A stretch of 64,000 bases of DNA, taken from Callipepla californica brunnescens (Eukaryota; Chordata; Aves; Galliformes; Odontophoridae). Made by a program: the position numbers and the translations under genes. This document shows, piece by piece, positions 59,409 to 64,000 of the stretch. How positions within the stretch are numbered: the first letter of the stretch is position 1; the number at the start of each line of letters is the position of its first letter. Below the pieces are notes generated by a model. That model saw only the letters and a program-made list of their open reading frames with translations, was not told where the DNA came from and searched no databases. The stretch spans positions 5,333,501 through 5,397,500 of the forward strand of contig JALIRH010000010.1 of assembly GCA_023055505.1 (NCBI GenBank), given 5' to 3'.

Positions 59409-60389
59409 TTAGCATCTAAGATGCTTCTTGCTTGACATGTCATTCCAAATTCTGTGCATTTCTTCTGGTGTTATCTGGTGCACTGTGATCACCCTGCGGT
59501 ACCTGCACAAACTGTAGGCCATTTTCCAGTGGTTGAAGCCACTGTTCTGGAAGGGGTGGATGCCCAGCTTCCGAAGGCAGAGTCCAACATACACATCTTC
59601 AAGATGGAGGAGTCTGGTATGAAGCGATGTTTTGTAAATCAGTTCTGCTACATCAGCTGAAAAAATGTAGCCAGTACCTGAACAGAAGGGTGGGTAATTG
59701 CTGTCAGGATACAAATCTCTGGGCATGTACCACTTGCTGCGAACGTCTCGTATTGGCCCTCCGTTGATAACATAACCAGTGAAGTACCTTCTCCTTGGCT
59801 TGGTGTTAGGTTTGAGCAGCTTATAAATAAGATTATCCATATTTACAAAAATATCGCTGTCTGTCTTCATAACGTACTTTGCTTTTGAACAGTATGTTGC
59901 TACCCACCTCATCCCCATTAATGTTTTCAGAGTGAGGTTATGATAGGAGTCGATAAAATCCTCTACAATAATGTCATGAAAAATTTGGCTTTCTTGCTCT
60001 ACCATCTGATTTAACACAGGATCTGCATTTTTCCCAAGAAGAAATAGTGTGGCAATCTTAATTCCTTTAAAATTGTTTTCATCTCCCCATGTTTCCCGAA
60101 TTGCTTGCCTTGCATCAAACTCTTTGTGAGTTGTGCTGATAAGAATGACCAAGAAAGGGACACTCTTCTCGCATTTATTAGGTTCATTGATGAGAAAATC
60201 AAAGGAATGTGGATTTATAGGTCGAGTTCTTATGTTGCCAAAGGAGACATTTTTTCTGGCTATTGATATGCTGTTGACCTGTCTGTGGCCAGTGTAGGAA
60301 GAAGTAGGACGAGTTATGCTCAAGTACCAGAGTGCGCTTGCCCAGCAAACTACCGTCAAAACGTACAAGCATGAGACCTTAGAAGCCAT
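59409..60389 (-). CDS. B3GALT1: B3GALT1, beta-1,3-galactosyltransferase 1
   Basis: This intact, intronless CDS encodes 326 residues, the same length as the human protein. The enzyme is a Golgi type II membrane glycosyltransferase of family GT31. It transfers galactose from UDP-Gal to terminal GlcNAc, building type 1 chains (Gal-beta-1,3-GlcNAc). Visible features: a short cytosolic tail, a membrane anchor at about residues 7-26, a stem at about 27-70, the GT31 block RQAIRETWG (94-102), the metal/UDP-binding DSD triad (177-179) in YVMKTDSDIFVN, CSGTGYIFS (236-244) and EDVYVG (264-269). N-glycosylation sequons lie at N47 (NVS) and N151 (NLT). The ATG at 60389 is chosen because MASKVSCLYV matches the mammalian N-terminus. 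The catalytic domain is nearly invariant against human from memory, while stem residues about 35-49 differ. Confidence 0.98.
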   Translation of the reverse strand: MASKVSCLYVLTVVCWASALWYLSITRPTSSYTGHRQVNSISIARKNVSFGNIRTRPINPHSFDFLINEPNKCEKSVPFLVILISTTHKEFDARQAIRETWGDENNFKGIKIATLFLLGKNADPVLNQMVEQESQIFHDIIVEDFIDSYHNLTLKTLMGMRWVATYCSKAKYVMKTDSDIFVNMDNLIYKLLKPNTKPRRRYFTGYVINGGPIRDVRSKWYMPRDLYPDSNYPPFCSGTGYIFSADVAELIYKTSLHTRLLHLEDVYVGLCLRKLGIHPFQNSGFNHWKMAYSLCRYRRVITVHQITPEEMHRIWNDMSSKKHLRC

Positions 60390-60616
60390 TGTTCCTGCAG
60401 CTCTTCTATTTGGTGTGAAGAAGAAATAGTCTTCTCACCATAAGGTTACCGATGTCCCAGAGAGGCAGCATATTACTAATGGCACTGGAAAGTTCGATAC
60501 AGAAGAGTAACTCTGTAATCATTCATGGATCTCAAGTAGGAGTTATTAACCCTGATGATACTCGTCCTTTCTTCTTTTACTAGCAGCGGCTTCCATTTCT
60601 TGGAATTCTGTTATTT
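60390..60616 (-). other. B3GALT1: B3GALT1 5'UTR in the coding exon, with splice acceptor
   Basis: On the - strand, a strong acceptor (cttcatctttttcag, 60617-60631) is followed by 227 nt of non-coding sequence before the ATG. This fits the family layout, in which the whole CDS sits in the last exon behind non-coding 5' exons. Several upstream ATGs are present in the 5'UTR. No upstream exon could be identified in the window. Confidence 0.75.
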
Positions 60617-60631
60617 CTGAAAAAGATGAAG

Positions 60632-63600
60632 AAAAGTTTTCTATTGCTAGACCATAAAAGCCTATGGCAAGAAAAATTGAGCCTATATATGTCTGGACAT
60701 TAATAAGCTAAGTCTCTTAATGCATTTCTTGGCTGTTCTGTTTAGTTTTGTGAGGATTCTACGGTGTGAGGTAGGGTACTAGAATACAGCAGTCTAAATG
60801 AAGTAATGCTTTTAAGGATGGATAGTGTCTCATAGATTATAAATATATACCTGTATAAATAAAGGTTAAGCATGCATAGCATGTTGGCTTTTCAGGTACT
60901 TTTAGAAGTATATATAAAAATCATTCTCTGGTTTCTAGTACTTTTCTTCCTAGCTTTTTATTCTGGATTTCTGCAGTTTTTCAAAATATGCCATAGAACA
61001 TTTTAAAATTGCTTAATGATAAATAATGTATGCTATTTTAGGTGTAATAGCATTTGTGGCAATTATGCACATGAGTATCTTCAGATCCTATTTGATGTAA
61101 ATATTTGTTATGCTTCCCCAGCCAACAGAAGTATCCTTTGGAAATAAGACAGAGTTGTACTCATGAGCAAATGCAAAGTAGAGGATGAAGGAGAAAGGGA
61201 GAGTTGTATGTCACCTTATCCATGTAAAGGTCAGCACCCCAAGAGACTCCATAAAAGTCTAGAAATCAATGAACACAATCAGTTATTCCTGTTGGCTTTC
61301 TCCTCCTCTCCTTGCAAACCAGGCTTTGCTTTTCATGAGAAGACACCACATGTATGCCATGCAGACAAATCATGCTGGCAGCCCGTCAGCAGTGCTGCTT
61401 GTCTGGCCTGTGAGCAAAGTCCTGTGCACCCCTTGGGCTCTGGCGGTGCTCCTGCTTTGGTGTGGGAATGAGCCAGCCCTGGAGCTTGCATGGATCCTGG
61501 GAATTGAGTCTGTTTATCGCTGTTTCACGGAAATGAGACAAGCTACCCTATGCCCACAGGATCAGTGCTAGCTCTCCAAGGCTCACCAGTATGTGAAAAC
61601 TGCCTGTAGGCTCCAGGTTGCTGTTTTTTATTGTTACATTGCCTCCGAGCTAAAGGGTAGTAGAAGCAAGCAGTGACAGCTTTACAGGAGTCTTTGAAAT
61701 ATTAAATGTTTACTTTGGATAGAACAAAACATACATGGATTCAAAGGAAAAGGAAAAGATAGAAACTCTAAGAATCATGCTTTCTGTTTCCATGCTGCTG
61801 TGGCACACTGTTTTGATTAAATCAAGCTGCTTATCAAGGCACGTATACCTTCCATCTGTTGGGTATTTATGGTCTCTTTCCTTCCCCTAAAAGCAGCTGG
61901 AGTGTGGCCTGCAGGTGCCCGGAGCAGGGTCCCCTGCCAGGTGATGGGTGCTGTGGGTTTCAAACTGGCAGCCCTAGCTAGTCGGGTTAGCAGACTGTTA
62001 TCCTGTGTCACCGTTTTACACTTGAGGTATAAAACAACAGAGAAACATCCAACACTTGCTTAATTTATACTGAACATAACCTCCCACAAAAGTTCATAGA
62101 TCCTGATAGCTAGCGGTGTCCTGCTGGTCCTCATTAGATCCCCTTTCAGCGATTTAATGACCGGAATCCATGTGCTCCTCTCCCCTTGCACAAAATAGGA
62201 AAATTTGCATCTGCAGCTTACTGCAGTGCTTTGTCAATGAGTTTTGCCCTATGCAACCCAGGAAGTTTAATGAGGCAGAAGTTATCTGCCATTTCCTTTA
62301 CTACTTGCCACAGACTTTGTGATGTGTGATCTTTTTCCATTGATCAGTCACAGTTAACTTTTGGGAGTAGTATTTTTAAGTGAGGCCTTTGATTGTTTCA
62401 TGAGACTGCAGCCTTCACATACACTGTGGCATATAAACATAGCCGTGGTAAATATATATGTGAATGTCACTTCAGTGCTTGGAGAGTGGAGGCATCCTGT
62501 CGTAACAGCCCACAGCATGCACTGGGATGCAGTTCTAAGGGCACAGCATGCACTTGACCTGTAGGTTATTTTCAGGCTTTGTTGTGAATCTCTTCCTGCT
62601 CTGGAAACCCCAGTGGGGAAGCGTAACAAAAGTAGAGCAATTAGACCATGATCTAGAAGGCTAATAATAAAGAAATTCAGCAAGAATGGATTTGAGCTGT
62701 GGAGTATGATCTATGTGGGTCAGTGTATTTAAAGGACTCAAGTATATAGGGAAACCTTAGTACAGCTAATTTTCTGCGTATGTTATTTTAGGAAACTACA
62801 TATTGCATCCTCTAAACATGTCTATTTTTTAGCACCTCTTCTTTAGTAAAGCCAGATGCATTAGTTACCTTGAGTACTGTGCAGGTATCTAAGGAGAAAG
62901 GAAACTAGAACCACAGCACCTTTAAAAACTCCAGCATTACAAAAAATAGCATTTTAGTTTAGTAATACCCCGGCTGTAATCACCTGTCTTGTGTGCTCTG
63001 AAAGGATTAGAAGCAACAAAAGCCTAACGCCATTTCTAAGACAGATTTCCAGCTTTCCTCAGAAATGTTTCTGATCAATTACAAAATCTACAGATAGTGG
63101 CTGTCCAGAATGAACATCTCATCCCTGTCCCTGCACTGCTGTCTCTTAAAATAGTTTTTTTTTTTTCCTGTTAAATTCTGTTTTTTCCATTCCCTTTTCC
63201 AGAAACAAAACAAAAACAACAATAAAACAGTTTAGAGAAGTTTACACCATCCCCAGAGTAATTTATCAGTGAAGTGCAGGCTAAGTGGATAAGAGTGAAC
63301 TGGCTCTAGTTTTCATGACAAGTGAAGTTTTAGATTTAATTACTTTTAATGAAATGGAGGGAGGAAGGGGACTACAACAACAGAAAGAGAGCTTTTTGCT
63401 TCACTGCAGTGGCCATTTCTTCTCTGCTGTGAGGTGAAGACCAAAGTTCATGTTCCTGCTTTCACTGAACTTTTTGCTATATGAGGAACAGATTAGTAGA
63501 ATACAGCACAAGCAAACTTGGTGGATAGTACAAACACAAAATAAAACTCAATTTTGACATTATGTTCTTGAACTAGGTGTTGTAGAATATTTGAAGGCCC

Positions 63601-64000
63601 TGCAAGCAGGATACGGATTGTCACAGGGAGAGCAGAAAGTTTTCATCCCTCTGAATTGTGTCAGTTAGAACAGGATATGTCATGTTTTTAAGTGCTGGCA
63701 TAGGCAAGGAGACTCATCACTTTCTTGTTTCTGTCTTGTAGGTTAGCAGCAATGTTGAGCTGCTAGATCCTTGTTCTTAAAAATGTTTTAGTTCAATCTG
63801 ACCCTTTCCCGGCCGAATTGTCATGCTATTAGTGTAAGCAAAGTCTCAAGCTTTACTATGGTAGGTGATTATGAAAAGCAAATGCTTACTGTCATGTTTC
63901 CATGTTGTGACTCAAAGTTGTGCACTTAATTGCACTTTTCACAGCTCATGCTGTCTAAGCCAGACAAGTCACCTGGTCACAGCACAGAAACAGCACTGTG
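60632..64000 (-). other. B3GALT1: B3GALT1 intron upstream of the coding exon
   Basis: No coding sequence, RNA gene or clear transposon is recognised. It presumably belongs to the intron that precedes the B3GALT1 coding exon. Non-coding 5' exons of this gene usually lie far away. There is a mildly GC-rich patch at about 61370-61480 with no gene features. Confidence 0.6.

Noticed and set aside
59454..59660. + strand open frame antisense to B3GALT1
   Set aside because: It is a shadow of the real CDS on the opposite strand.

Overview
This is vertebrate nuclear DNA, almost certainly from a bird. The evidence is two near-mammalian-identity protein genes split by (or sitting in) long AT-rich introns, plus several CR1 LINE fragments whose 3' ends carry the bird-type ATTCTATGA/TCATAGAAT tail. 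A galliform such as chicken or a relative is the best guess, but the sequence alone does not settle the species. There are no operons, CRISPR arrays or prokaryotic features.

The left part (1 to about 40000, + strand) is the 3' end of STK39, which encodes SPAK, the STE20-type kinase that acts below the WNK kinases. Seven coding exons (3604-3726, 3840-3869, 5239-5306, 18734-18786, 20732-20800, 33927-33991, 38526-38600) join in consistent splice phase into 160 residues. These cover the WNK-phosphorylated S-motif, an acidic linker and the whole C-terminal CCT/PF2 docking domain. The kinase-domain exons lie upstream of the window. A 3'UTR of about 1.4 kb ends near an AATAAA at 39974.

The middle (about 40000 to 55700) is intergenic. 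It holds a GC/CpG-richer patch with a strong splice donor just past the STK39 poly(A) site, a CR1 copy with an open 146-codon tail, a short CR1 scrap, microsatellites, and homeobox/octamer-rich stretches that may be conserved non-coding elements.

The right part (about 55700 to 64000, - strand) is the terminal exon of B3GALT1, a Golgi beta-1,3-galactosyltransferase. It has an intact intronless 326-residue CDS (59409-60389), 227 nt of 5'UTR after a clear splice acceptor, a probable 3'UTR of about 3.6 kb, and upstream intron running off the window. STK39 and B3GALT1 converge tail to tail, an arrangement I recall from mammals as well. No shared pathway links them: one controls cation-chloride cotransport and the other makes type 1 glycan chains.

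I found no convincing novel protein system. The most noteworthy unexplained structures are a 28-bp perfect palindrome (2994-3021), a roughly 200-bp direct duplication carrying the candidate B3GALT1 poly(A) signals (54806-55004 and 55680-55880), a 36-bp repeat pair flanking one STK39 exon, a shortened STK39 linker, and the CpG-rich patch with a splice donor at 40500.
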